Shown here: positions 1 to 6,742 of the stretch, one piece after another | How positions within the stretch are numbered: the first letter of the stretch is position 1 | How the letters are laid out: each line of letters begins with the position of its first letter | Assembly (NCBI GenBank): GCA_937902315.1 | Contig: CALGUG010000067.1 | Location: forward strand, 1 to 64,000 | From: an uncultured Chloroflexales bacterium | Lineage (GTDB): Bacteria; Chloroflexota; Chloroflexia; Chloroflexales; Chloroflexaceae | Direction of reading: 5' to 3' | Length of the DNA stretch: 64,000 nt | Notes under the pieces: model-generated | The model's input: the letters and a program-made list of their open reading frames with translations, nothing else | Database searches by the model: none | Told to the model about the DNA's origin: nothing | Program-made: the position numbers and the translations under genes

Positions 1-368
1 GTGGTCTGCCAAAGCGATTGTTTTCATGTCTTCAGTATACTACCGAATTTGGTATAACACATTTCCTCAACGAACTGCCCCCATCCCTGCTCATCGTATA
101 AGGCAGACGCAATCGTCACTTTTACAATAAGCAACGACACAAAATCGGGAGATAGAAAAAAGACGTTTCCTCTCTACTATAGGCTCCAAACACAAGCTGA
201 TCAAGCAGATAAGTTATGGATATCAAAGCGCTATATGCCCGCTTAGCAAGCGGGTAATGAGCGATATTTTCAAAACACGAGGAGGGTCAAGTCAAACCAC
301 GCAATAAGGAGGGTTTTGCGCCAATTTATGCTTAGAGTCTGCTTCTTTTAACAGAGCAGCCTAAGTCA

Positions 369-451
369 TACTAAATCCGCTTAAAGACTCGCTCACAACA
401 AAGTGTCACATTCCATCCTACTGAAGACCGAGATAATCATCGGATTTGGTA
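369..451. repeat. Degenerate short copy of the MITE-like palindromic repeat
   Basis: The ends are TACTAAATCCG and GGATTTGGTA, matching the termini of the full copies at 3855-4019, 47313-47476 and 62813-62977. The interior is shortened and the central palindrome is lost. A further isolated end (GAATTTGGTATA) lies near 45-56. Apart from these I see no gene in 1-535. Confidence 0.6.
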
Positions 452-535
452 TCACTCCCTGAAGGTTTGCGAGAGGTGTTGTCTTGGGTCGAACACTAAA
501 AAGCTAAAGCCAAATAAGTTTGAAGGAGTGAAATA

Positions 536-766
536 ATGGAACAAACGCTAGAGCGTCTGATCGATGCCTTGCTCTTTTCGGTAGCGGGCGGTATTACAAT
601 AATCTGGCACTATTTCACAAACTTGCCAGCAATTGTTCAGCTCGGCATTGTTATTGGTTTTGCATTTGTGATTTTTTATAAAAAAGGCTGGAACGACGCT
701 ATGAGCCATCTACGCGATGAGGGCATCGTGCGATTAATTAATGATTACGAACGCCGCCGTCGCTAG
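536..766 (+). CDS. Small membrane protein with KGWNDA motif
   Basis: A 76-residue protein of unknown function. A hydrophobic stretch covers roughly residues 12-30 and a second 36-49, followed by the motif YKKGWNDA and a very basic C-terminus ending in four arginines, so the tail is probably cytoplasmic. A strong ribosome-binding site (AAGGAGTG) precedes the ATG. It is clearly related to the prophage gene at 6554-6742: both have WH, a few residues, LP, VQ, then an aromatic-rich span and KGWNDA. This copy has a complete basic tail that the prophage copy lacks. It lies alone in a gene-poor flank and is followed by a hairpin at 926-965. It may be a relic or donor of mobile-element sequence; no function is assigned. 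Confidence 0.75.
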   Translation: MEQTLERLIDALLFSVAGGITIIWHYFTNLPAIVQLGIVIGFAFVIFYKKGWNDAMSHLRDEGIVRLINDYERRRR

Positions 767-925
767 CCTACACAAGCAGGCCCATTAAAAGAGCGATCCT
801 CCTTCTATCATCACCTCAATAGCAGCCCCAAGCAGCTTGTTCACCTTCCCCTGATTTCAGCGATTCGGCAAGGAGTGCTCTTTGCTTAATCAAAGCTGCC
901 CTAAGACCCTAAACAATATAAAGAA

Positions 926-965
926 GGAATCGAGGAACGTGCAAAGTGGATTCTCGATCCCTTCT
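926..965 (+). terminator. Hairpin of a three-copy terminator-like family
   Basis: The arms GGAATCGAG and CTCGATCC flank a GC-rich loop and are followed by CTTCT. The sequence belongs to the same family as 2223-2264 and 27450-27492 (consensus arms GGGATCGAG / CTCGATCCC). It lies 160 bp past the gene ending at 766 and could end its transcript. The rest of 767-1077 has no gene I can support. Confidence 0.45.
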
Positions 966-1077
966 ATAAATAAACATATTCAATACTCCACCAATGGCGC
1001 TAAAGGTTTTATTTTAGTAGCTCTTCAAGTTCCGCGCTCGCTTCTTGTACGCCACTACTACAGCTCATTAGTAGCTC

Positions 1078-1677
1078 CTATCCTTGCCGCATAAGCTCAG
1101 CATCTTGGTTGTCTAAAACTTCTTGGACATACGGCACCATCATCTCGCAATCTTTCGAGGCAACTACAAGCAGATCATGGAGTCTGGAAGCCTTGCTTGG
1201 TATCGAATAGACCAACCTGAACTCCTCAATATACTGCTGCATATTTTCCAAAGAAAGTTCAATGCTGGCCCGCTCTCGTGGGTCATCAATGAAGCCATCC
1301 TTGATTAATTCTTGGTTGAACAACGGTTCCAGCGCCTGAGTAGTCGTATTCAGAGTCCGCACTAGCAGTCCGACGTTTGTAAGATACTCATTCATGGTGA
1401 TAGGTGTACGGCTAGGTGTTAGGGTTGCCTTAGTCGTGACTGTAGGCAGCTTAGGAGCATCATTCAGGGCAATCGCCGCGTTAGCTTCAAGCGTAGCAGT
1501 GGGCAACTCGGGAACAATTGTGAGCGGTCCATTTCGAAGCGCTGCTGTTTGCGGTCGTTTGGCCGGACCTGAAATCATTCCAATAACAAGCACGTACAGT
1601 GCAACTAACAATGCTAAAATAGTCACAGCCACAAGGACTAAAACAATACGGATATCGATACGTTCCAAGAAGTTCAA
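1078..1677 (-). CDS. Single-span membrane-anchored hypothetical protein
   Basis: A 199-residue protein with a short cytoplasmic head, one strong transmembrane helix (about residues 11-33) and an extracytoplasmic domain of about 165 residues. A Thr/Pro/Ala-rich linker (about 40-90) leads to a helical C-terminal part. The start codon is TTG; I accept it because GGGAG lies 7 bases upstream and no ATG is better placed. No family is recognised. It could be a cell-surface or stress protein, but nothing in the sequence decides this. Confidence 0.65.
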   Translation of the reverse strand: MNFLERIDIRIVLVLVAVTILALLVALYVLVIGMISGPAKRPQTAALRNGPLTIVPELPTATLEANAAIALNDAPKLPTVTTKATLTPSRTPITMNEYLTNVGLLVRTLNTTTQALEPLFNQELIKDGFIDDPRERASIELSLENMQQYIEEFRLVYSIPSKASRLHDLLVVASKDCEMMVPYVQEVLDNQDAELMRQG

Positions 1678-1962
1678 TATGATTCTCCCTATGTTGTAGC
1701 TAAAGTATAAGGCTCAATTGCCGATCATACTCATGCGATTAGCTCTCTATACCCCCTAAGTCAACGGTGATCAACACCTCGACCTAGATGACGCCTACAA
1801 CACGATGGATGTTTCACACTCTCCTAGAGACCACGGTCGATCTAATCGTAGCTTTATTTTCCCATCATCGATCAAAAGCTTATGGTTTCGATACTCCTCC
1901 TAAGCCGATGGCCAATCTAGAATGCTGAGTTTAGCTTTGAGCTTGAGAATAAGACCTTCTAA

Positions 1963-2167
1963 TAGCCAATCCGTTTAAAGCGTTCTCTTTTTAGAAATAT
2001 CTTTCAACAGGGACATTGATACGCAATGAGAATCAGGGAAAGTGATGTGCGAGATTTGGCGCTTGAGCGCTAAATCTCGCACATCAAGAAAGAGAAGTTC
2101 CGCTCTGCCGAAGGCCTGTGTTCAAAAGCGAATCTGCCCAATTGTAAGTAATTAACAGGATTTGGTA
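1963..2167. repeat. Degenerate MITE-like repeat copy
   Basis: The right end GGATTTGGTA and the left end TAGCCAATCCGTTTAAAG match the family termini. A central palindrome, GATGTGCGAGATTTGGCG against CGCTAAATCTCGCACATC, corresponds to the palindrome in the full copies but differs in sequence. At about 205 bp it is longer than the 164-165 bp full copies. No gene is seen in 1678-2311. Confidence 0.65.
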
Positions 2168-2222
2168 TAATGTTCTCTGCAAAGTCGACGATTAATAAAA
2201 CTGAAGAACTCAGCACAAATAC

Positions 2223-2264
2223 GGGATCGAGGAGCACGCAAAGCGAATTCTCGATCCCTTTTTA
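2223..2264 (+). terminator. Terminator-like hairpin (family copy 2)
   Basis: The arms GGGATCGAG (2223-2231) and CTCGATCCC (2250-2258) are followed by TTTTT, the form of a plus-strand rho-independent terminator. No plus-strand gene lies immediately upstream, which fits an orphan relic. The same hairpin occurs inside the prophage at 27450-27492 in opposite orientation. Confidence 0.5.
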
Positions 2265-2311
2265 ATAGAGCGTATCTGTGCTTTTTAGCATAAAGCTCAT
2301 TCTAAATGGGA

Positions 2312-2554
2312 TCAAATTGGCCAAGAAGCTAAATCGACGTCTTCGGTTTTAATCGACTTCCCATTTTGAATGTCCTTTGCATATTGCTCAAGCCTAGAGA
2401 TTGCAGCACTCATCCTATCAATACACTGTTCTCGAGTAGTCCTGTCAGGGAGAGCAACTATTTTTCTTAGTGATACCCCATTCTTAAGGGCTTCAAGATC
2501 TTCCTTTAAGCCACGAAGCTCGTTCTCAACATATTCAACTGTTGCAACTGCCAT
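2312..2554 (-). CDS. Small hypothetical helical protein
   Basis: An 80-residue charged protein that is probably mostly helical, with a coiled-coil-like first half (residues 6-27). It starts at ATG after a near-perfect Shine-Dalgarno (AAAGGAGGTCTAG then ATG). There are no membrane segments, cysteines or catalytic motifs. The strong ribosome-binding site is the main reason to believe it is a gene. It lies just upstream of the broken secreted-protein copy and downstream of a MITE-like repeat. Function unknown. Confidence 0.6.
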   Translation of the reverse strand: MAVATVEYVENELRGLKEDLEALKNGVSLRKIVALPDRTTREQCIDRMSAAISRLEQYAKDIQNGKSIKTEDVDLASWPI

Positions 2555-2704
2555 CTAGACCTCCTTTGTCATTACTACTAATGGAAATAACCCGTGCCTT
2601 ATTCTCTACACCGCACAGGACAGAGACTCGCAGAGCATACCATTACCATCGCCGTCGCTGTCGAGCCTAACAAGCTCGCAGTGATGCAAGCCTCCTAGGG
2701 CTCA

Positions 2705-3342
2705 TCATTTGAGTGTTGTGCGAATCTGCTCAACCAATCCTTCAGGAAGATCAACTATTGATGTTACAGGCGTGGGATTCTCATAGGGAGCATCAGCTTC
2801 AGAGATGTCTGATCCTAATGGCTGAGCGCTTCCCATGCCTGGGCTTGCTTGAAAGGAAACATCATCAATAAACAGGTTACTGTTTAGAATGGCAACAGTT
2901 GAAGCAAGTATGAATAAAGTGCGTGTCTGCCCTGCAAACTGCCTTACATCTATAGATCTGTTGGGATTGTAACGCGTTGCGCAACAGCAGTTGTTTCGTC
3001 ATAGACGCCGCCTAACCAAGCGGCCCATACACCGCCATGAGCATCGACTGTGGGCGGAAACTCCTGAGTGATGATCGGGTAGTCTATAAAGACGCTCACC
3101 CATACCGTATCGCCCTCTTCAAAAGAGCCGTTACGTAGCTCTACAAAGGGCAAAGTAGGCCCAGGAGAAGTGGGAGACGGAGGCGGAAGCGTTGCTGTAG
3201 GTGTAGGTAGGTCCTTGAAGACAGCCGGGAGATACTGGGCATGAAGGGCAGACAGATTTTGTGCAAAGCCCATTGGGATTTGAGTCAAGCCTAATAAAGC
3301 GACAACGAACAAGATGGCGATGAAGATCTCTTTGAATCGCAT
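2705..3342 (-). pseudogene. Broken copy of the secreted protein gene at 29136-29972
   Basis: The first 130 codons encode a signal peptide (MRFKEIF..., cleaved near GFAQ), the YLPAVFK motif, a Pro/Thr linker and the beginning of a domain that also occurs in the intact prophage gene (VELRNGSFEEG, AAWLGGVYDETTA). After VTIPT the frame runs into a stop at 2950. The missing part can be followed in another frame to a TGA at 2705 (RSIDVRQFAGQTRTLF ... DLPEGLVEQIR). Compared with the intact gene, about 169 bp are deleted between two GA dinucleotides, which shifts the frame. Downstream, 2610-2700 keeps an Excalibur-like remnant (LDSDGDG...CESL). Confidence 0.8.
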
Positions 3343-3440
3343 ACTGTGCTCCTCGACTATATGGTTTATCAGAACTTGTGGTGCGTCGAGGGAGATGTAA
3401 GAGTGCAGAGAGTTGGAATGTTTGAAATAGGTTATGCTAC

Positions 3441-3460
3441 AACTCTTAAACGAGTCGAGG
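3441..3460. promoter_or_regulatory. Upstream box shared with the prophage cargo gene
   Basis: The sequence aactcttaaacgagtcgagg lies about 100 bp upstream of the broken secreted-protein gene and recurs with one change at 30088-30107, upstream of the intact copy. Conservation of this non-coding block suggests a promoter-proximal or regulatory element, or simply the extent of the duplicated unit. Otherwise 3343-3778 holds no gene I can support. Confidence 0.4.
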
Positions 3461-3778
3461 GGGTCAGGAAATAATAAATCAGAGGCTTATAGATGCTGTC
3501 CGAATCGACCCAATGCAACTCGGCAGACGAGCGATAGGGCTAAGCACGTTTCGGAGTTTATACCAAACTTTTTGATTGATGTTATATCTCTTTCTAACAC
3601 GCTTAGGCAGGTTTGTCTAGGTAGGTTTTTTAGATAACACTCCAAATTTGTTTTACAGACGAAAAGCAATAACGCTTCTGCTCGATTAAATCGTATATTT
3701 TTGGCCTTTGTTATGCAGAATCTTCGCTTCCTTCGGTTCGCGTTGTCTTCTACAACTCCGTTCGATATGTACAGCCTG

Positions 3779-3850
3779 TTGGCGGCTTAGTCTCTTCCCC
3801 AACGAGGGCTTAAACCGCGTCCGCCTACGGCTATCAACATCCCGCCCGCC
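3779..3850. repeat. Dispersed host repeat with GCGTCCGCCTACGGCTA core
   Basis: This copy runs from GGCGGCTTAGTCTCTTCCCC through CGCGTCCGCCTACGGCTATC to CATCCCGCCCGCCG. Related copies lie at 47091-47155, 57144-57223 and 62645-62724, with inverted copies at 47581-47640, 52088-52148 and 61198-61268. All are intergenic and outside the prophage. Confidence 0.7.
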
Positions 3851-3854
3851 GTAA

Positions 3855-4019
3855 TACCAAATCCGTTTAAAGACGTGCATGCTCTTCGCTCAGAAAAACG
3901 AAAAGCCGGGAAAAGGGTTGTGTGAGATTTCGCGCTGTCGCGCGAAATCTCACACAACAAAAAGAAACAAGTTCCGCCCTGCCGAAAGCCAAAGAGAACC
4001 TAATCAACCGGATTTGGTA
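3855..4019. repeat. Full-length MITE-like palindromic repeat, copy A
   Basis: A 165-bp non-coding element with inverted ends TACCAAATCCG / CGGATTTGGTA beside TA dinucleotides, and a long inner palindrome (TTGTGTGAGATTTCGCG ... CGCGAAATCTCACACAA). Copies B (47313-47476) and C (62813-62977) are nearly identical but inverted. TA-flanked short inverted repeats with no ORF suggest an element mobilised by an IS630/Tc1-mariner-type transposase. Confidence 0.75.
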
Positions 4020-4100
4020 TAAGAAGGTGGTAGCTGTCTGCACCCATAAGGCTACCCAAAAATACTAACATTTTTCGCCTTCGCAAGGAATCTTGAATCG

Positions 4101-4140
4101 TAGGCAAAACAAAACACCAACCTCAATCGAGGTTGGTGTT
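4101..4140 (-). terminator. Rho-independent terminator, probably of tRNA-His
   Basis: The stem AACACCAACCTC (4113-4124) / GAGGTTGGTGTT (4129-4140) has an AATC loop; on the minus strand it is followed by GTTTTGTTTTG. It reads leftward and sits directly left of the attachment repeat. Once the prophage is removed it would lie about a dozen bases past the CCA end of tRNA-His, so I infer it is that gene's original terminator. Confidence 0.75.
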
Positions 4141-4152
4141 CTTGAGTTTGGG

Positions 4153-4168
4153 TGGGGTGGCTGATGGG
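4153..4168. other. Prophage left attachment site (attL)
   Basis: The 16-bp sequence tggggtggctgatggg is identical to 39380-39395, where it forms the 3' end of tRNA-His including the encoded CCA. Similarity stops on both sides. This places the crossover within the repeat and defines the left prophage boundary. Confidence 0.8.
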
Positions 4169-4294
4169 CCTTAATACCTCTAAAAACAGCATTGTCATTC
4201 CGCCCCGCTGGAGGGCATGGCGGCAAACCTACACATAATTTCTGTACAACCGACTGAAAGGCTGACCCGGAGGAACACCCCTCTGGGTCACTTT

Positions 4295-4519
4295 TTACTC
4301 CTTCTCTGGTTCTTGGGCCGCAGCTGGCTCAAGTTTTCCCTCTTGTTCCAACCGCTTCACGTACTCCTCCACCGCGACATCGATCGCACGCGATGCGAAG
4401 GTGAAGTGCCCAGCTTTCACTAGGCGATCCAAGTTTTGCCAAGTACGCTTGTCTAGCGTAACAGTGCGACGTTCTCTGTATCTGTTCATGCGACGCATGA
4501 TATGGCTTAAACCGCTCAT
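4295..4519 (-). CDS. Ribbon-helix-helix transcriptional regulator
   Basis: A 74-residue basic protein. The segment RRTVTLDKRTWQNLDRL followed by a helix fits a CopG/Arc-type ribbon-helix-helix fold: a short beta-strand then two helices, about residues 16-55. The C-terminus is acidic and low-complexity. I choose the ATG at 4519 because AAAGGA lies 7 bases upstream; a TTG six bases earlier is less likely. It is divergent from the cassette starting at 4617, and a 13-bp inverted repeat lies in the shared promoter region, so it probably autoregulates and controls that cassette. It is the leftmost prophage gene. Confidence 0.75.
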   Translation of the reverse strand: MSGLSHIMRRMNRYRERRTVTLDKRTWQNLDRLVKAGHFTFASRAIDVAVEEYVKRLEQEGKLEPAAAQEPEKE

Positions 4520-4540
4520 TGACAAGTCCTTTCAATATGT

Positions 4541-4579
4541 GTACAATTTGTTCGTACAAAACGAATGAACAAATTGTAC
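4541..4579. promoter_or_regulatory. Inverted-repeat operator between divergent genes
   Basis: The arms GTACAATTTGTTC (4541-4553) and GAACAAATTGTAC (4567-4579) are perfect complements with a 13-bp spacer. The site lies 22 bp upstream of the RHH gene start and 38 bp upstream of the GTG at 4617. It is the most likely binding site for the RHH protein. Confidence 0.65.
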
Positions 4580-4616
4580 GCACAAAATCGATTTATTGCA
4601 AACAAGGAGAACTACG

Positions 4617-4712
4617 GTGAGCGAAGAATTGGAGTTTTTAGAAGTCCGACCGCAAACGACTGTCAGCTATGGCCGCACCTTCAACCTGGGCAATTACGGA
4701 GGGAAGAGATGA
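4617..4712 (+). CDS. Very small protein with SYGRTFNLGNY motif
   Basis: A 31-residue ORF starting at GTG, with AAGGAG 8 bases upstream. The motif TVSYGRTFNLGNY resembles the start of a conserved module I recall from accessory proteins of mobile elements, where NLGNYE is followed by an acidic, aromatic-containing segment. Here translation stops after NYGGKR. The stop overlaps the next start (ATGA at 4709-4712), giving translational coupling. The pair may be one ancestral gene split by a frameshift. Function unknown. Confidence 0.5.
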   Translation: MSEELEFLEVRPQTTVSYGRTFNLGNYGGKR

Positions 4713-4993
4713 TGATCAACACCAGCGAGATCGACGTTACTCAAGACCTGCAACGGATCGTGAAGATTCTGAGTGAGTTGCTCGATGCCGAGGATTACAA
4801 TGCACAAATGGAGTACGTCTGGAAGAGTCTGGAAGATCTGGCCAAGCGGATGCCTATTTTAGCTGAATATCTGGACTGGCTTTGTTTCCAGATTGCGCGC
4901 CATTACGAGTGCCCAGCGCTTCCTGTTCATCTGGGCTGGGCGGAGGAACTGCACGACATCCATTATTGGATGGAACAACGCTGTTTTAGCTGA
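4709..4993 (+). CDS. Small acidic protein coupled to the preceding ORF
   Basis: A 94-residue protein, acidic and helical, rich in Leu, Glu and Trp, with no membrane segment. The ATG at 4709 overlaps the upstream stop and follows GGAGGGAAG. The frame is also open upstream to 4565, but that extension has no ribosome-binding site. The N-terminal part (SEIDVTQDLQ, then EDYNAQMEYVWKSLEDL) looks like the continuation of the module begun in the 31-residue ORF. Likely a cytoplasmic member of the left-edge cassette; function unknown. The 200 bp to the next gene show nothing clear. Confidence 0.6.
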   Translation: MMINTSEIDVTQDLQRIVKILSELLDAEDYNAQMEYVWKSLEDLAKRMPILAEYLDWLCFQIARHYECPALPVHLGWAEELHDIHYWMEQRCFS

Positions 4994-5195
4994 GTATAAG
5001 TTGCAGTGGGCGGTAGATAGTTGCCGCCCCACACAAGAAATGGCGAAGTATGAAAGAAAGATGCTTTCAGATCGGCTAAGGCGTTCTTGTTATTCGTCGC
5101 CAGGTATTTTGGTCGTTTTGGATTGTATGTGCAAATAACGTATTTGGATTATCGTTTGGACCTTTCGTCATTGCTTATTCTTGGGGGCAATTGTG

Positions 5196-5828
5196 ATGAC
5201 TGAGCAATCATTGGCAAAATGGGAGACCTGGCCGCTCTGGGCTCTTGGTTTATCCAATGGCTTGAACCTCGCTCTGTGGTATGCCATTAGTATGATCGGC
5301 CTGAAAGCGCCTGGGATCTTCATGAGCCTTCCTTCCTTTGTTGGCGATGTGTTGCCGCTTGTCATTGTGGCCGGTGCGATCGCTGCTGCTATCTCTATGG
5401 ATGGGGTATTAGTAGCAACCCTTGCAGGCGTGCGCTTAGGCCGTTCAGGCAAGTGGACGTGGGTAACACTGGTTGCTGCTGCGGTCTTTTCTGGTCTGAT
5501 TAGTTACGCGATTCACGCTGGTGAAGATTGGCCGTGGCTCCATTGTGCGATGGTTGCGGTGATGCTGCCCTACAATTTTCATCTTTCCCAGCCGAAAAAG
5601 TCTTTACATCAGGAGCAAAACGCTGTCGGAAGCGACGGGGAACGCTTAAAACCGCATTTTATCGGGAAATGTAAGGCCTGCAATGGCACACACGAGACGT
5701 TGGCAGAATACTCGGCCTGTTCAAGACGCAAGCGGCAGATAACAGGTAAAACGATTGTCCTGTCTCCTGACGTGCCTGTTGTGAGACAGCAAGAACAGCC
5801 GACAGACACAAATGGTGTAAAGGATTAG
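5196..5828 (+). CDS. Four-span membrane protein with cysteine-containing tail
   Basis: A 210-residue protein. Hydrophobic segments near residues 14-36, 50-75, 85-103 and 110-125 suggest four helices. The last third is polar and probably cytoplasmic, with a C-x2-C ... H ... C arrangement (CKACNGTHETLAEYSACSRR) that could bind a metal. I choose the ATG at 5196, 8 bases after GGGGG; an upstream in-frame TTG is less likely. The next gene starts 9 bp later, so they are one operon. No family is recognised. Its position at the prophage edge, away from structural genes, suggests a lysogenic role such as host-surface change or exclusion of other phages; this is speculation. Confidence 0.65.
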   Translation: MTEQSLAKWETWPLWALGLSNGLNLALWYAISMIGLKAPGIFMSLPSFVGDVLPLVIVAGAIAAAISMDGVLVATLAGVRLGRSGKWTWVTLVAAAVFSGLISYAIHAGEDWPWLHCAMVAVMLPYNFHLSQPKKSLHQEQNAVGSDGERLKPHFIGKCKACNGTHETLAEYSACSRRKRQITGKTIVLSPDVPVVRQQEQPTDTNGVKD

Positions 5829-5837
5829 GAGGCGCGT

Positions 5838-6557
5838 ATGTTCTCGGGGCGAACAACAACCACCGTTTCAGCGCCGGCCAGTGGGCCGATGGATCTCAAC
5901 GAAGCAGGTCGGCCACAGTGGCGCGAGCTGCTCCCACTCTTTGGGGTAGCTCTGCTCGGCGTGGTGGTGGCAGCGCTCGGCGGCATCCTCTTTATTGTGT
6001 CATTGCCTGGACCGTATGGCGAGTGGAGCGGTTGGAATTCGCTTGGTGTTATTGTCGGCGGGGCACTTATTTATGGTGGGACGTCGTGGTTCTGGAGCTT
6101 GCGCTCTGTCTTGACCAGCGGGGTTACACGCTATTATGCGCGCGTCGACGATTGGCACTACGCGATGCTGGAGCAGTTCACAGCTGGTGATGGTCGTGTG
6201 ATTGCACAACAAGTCAGCGAATGGGAGTACAACCCGCTCGATCTGCGCTCCATGCTGTTGGCATATGCCGCTCTTCTGGTTTCACAGCCGAGCCGCTTGA
6301 CGGTCGACCAGCTGCAACAGCATGGGTTGTGGGTGCGTGTTGAGCATCGCGATATGAAGGTGATGACCTTTACCCAAGATAGTGCAGCGGCCTTTTTGAA
6401 TCTGTTAGCCCAGGCGAAAATCATCACAGGCCGAGGGCCACGCCAAGCAGGTCAGCTGTTGATTACCCATCCTCAACAGCAATTAGGAAGCTTGCTACGT
6501 ATCCTTGCAAAAGATCCGAGTGTGATGGCAACTATGCATACTTTGGAGGCGGAATGA
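5838..6557 (+). CDS. Two-span membrane protein with soluble C-terminal domain
   Basis: A 239-residue protein with helices at about residues 33-54 and 66-88 and a cytoplasmic domain of about 150 residues. That domain has an alternating helical pattern that may include a winged-helix-like part (RLTVDQLQQHGLWVRVEHRD, then a basic stretch). It begins with ATG after AGGAGGCG. Its TGA overlaps the next ATG (ATGATGG), so translation is coupled to the 62-residue membrane protein. No known family. Together with its neighbours it forms a three-gene membrane cassette under the probable control of the RHH regulator. Confidence 0.65.
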   Translation: MFSGRTTTTVSAPASGPMDLNEAGRPQWRELLPLFGVALLGVVVAALGGILFIVSLPGPYGEWSGWNSLGVIVGGALIYGGTSWFWSLRSVLTSGVTRYYARVDDWHYAMLEQFTAGDGRVIAQQVSEWEYNPLDLRSMLLAYAALLVSQPSRLTVDQLQQHGLWVRVEHRDMKVMTFTQDSAAAFLNLLAQAKIITGRGPRQAGQLLITHPQQQLGSLLRILAKDPSVMATMHTLEAE

Positions 6558-6742
6558 TGGCAGAGATCATCTATGGCATTGGGCTGGTTATTATCTTTAT
6601 TCTAAGCATTTTCTGGCATCTGCTCCAAACCCTACCGCCTCCCGTGCAAGGTTGTCTCTTGGCGATTATGTTCTCGTTGTTTATCTACAACAAAGGCTGG
6701 AACGATGCGGCGGTAACTACCTCTATGGCGAGAGTCGCCTAG
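6554..6742 (+). CDS. Small membrane protein, truncated KGWNDA paralogue
   Basis: A 62-residue protein with one long hydrophobic region (residues 4-20) and a second (31-45), then NKGWNDA. It resembles the host-flank gene at 536-766 up to KGWNDA, but its last ten residues (AVTTSMARVA) are unrelated and partly come from the tRNA-like sequence starting at 6728; the basic tail is gone. It overlaps the preceding gene by 4 bp. Either the gene was cut short when the tRNA-like piece was joined, or the short tail is sufficient. Confidence 0.65.
   Translation: MMAEIIYGIGLVIIFILSIFWHLLQTLPPPVQGCLLAIMFSLFIYNKGWNDAAVTTSMARVA

Noticed and set aside
882..1094. 70-codon plus-strand frame in the left flank
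   Set aside because: It overlaps the 926-965 hairpin, has no ribosome-binding site, and its sequence is low in coding character.
3434..3880. Short frames on both strands between 3434 and 3880
   Set aside because: They run through dispersed repeats and lack ribosome-binding sites; no protein-like composition.
4565..4993. 142-codon version of the gene at 4709-4993
   Set aside because: The extra N-terminus starts inside the operator and has no Shine-Dalgarno; the 31-codon GTG frame there has a better signal.
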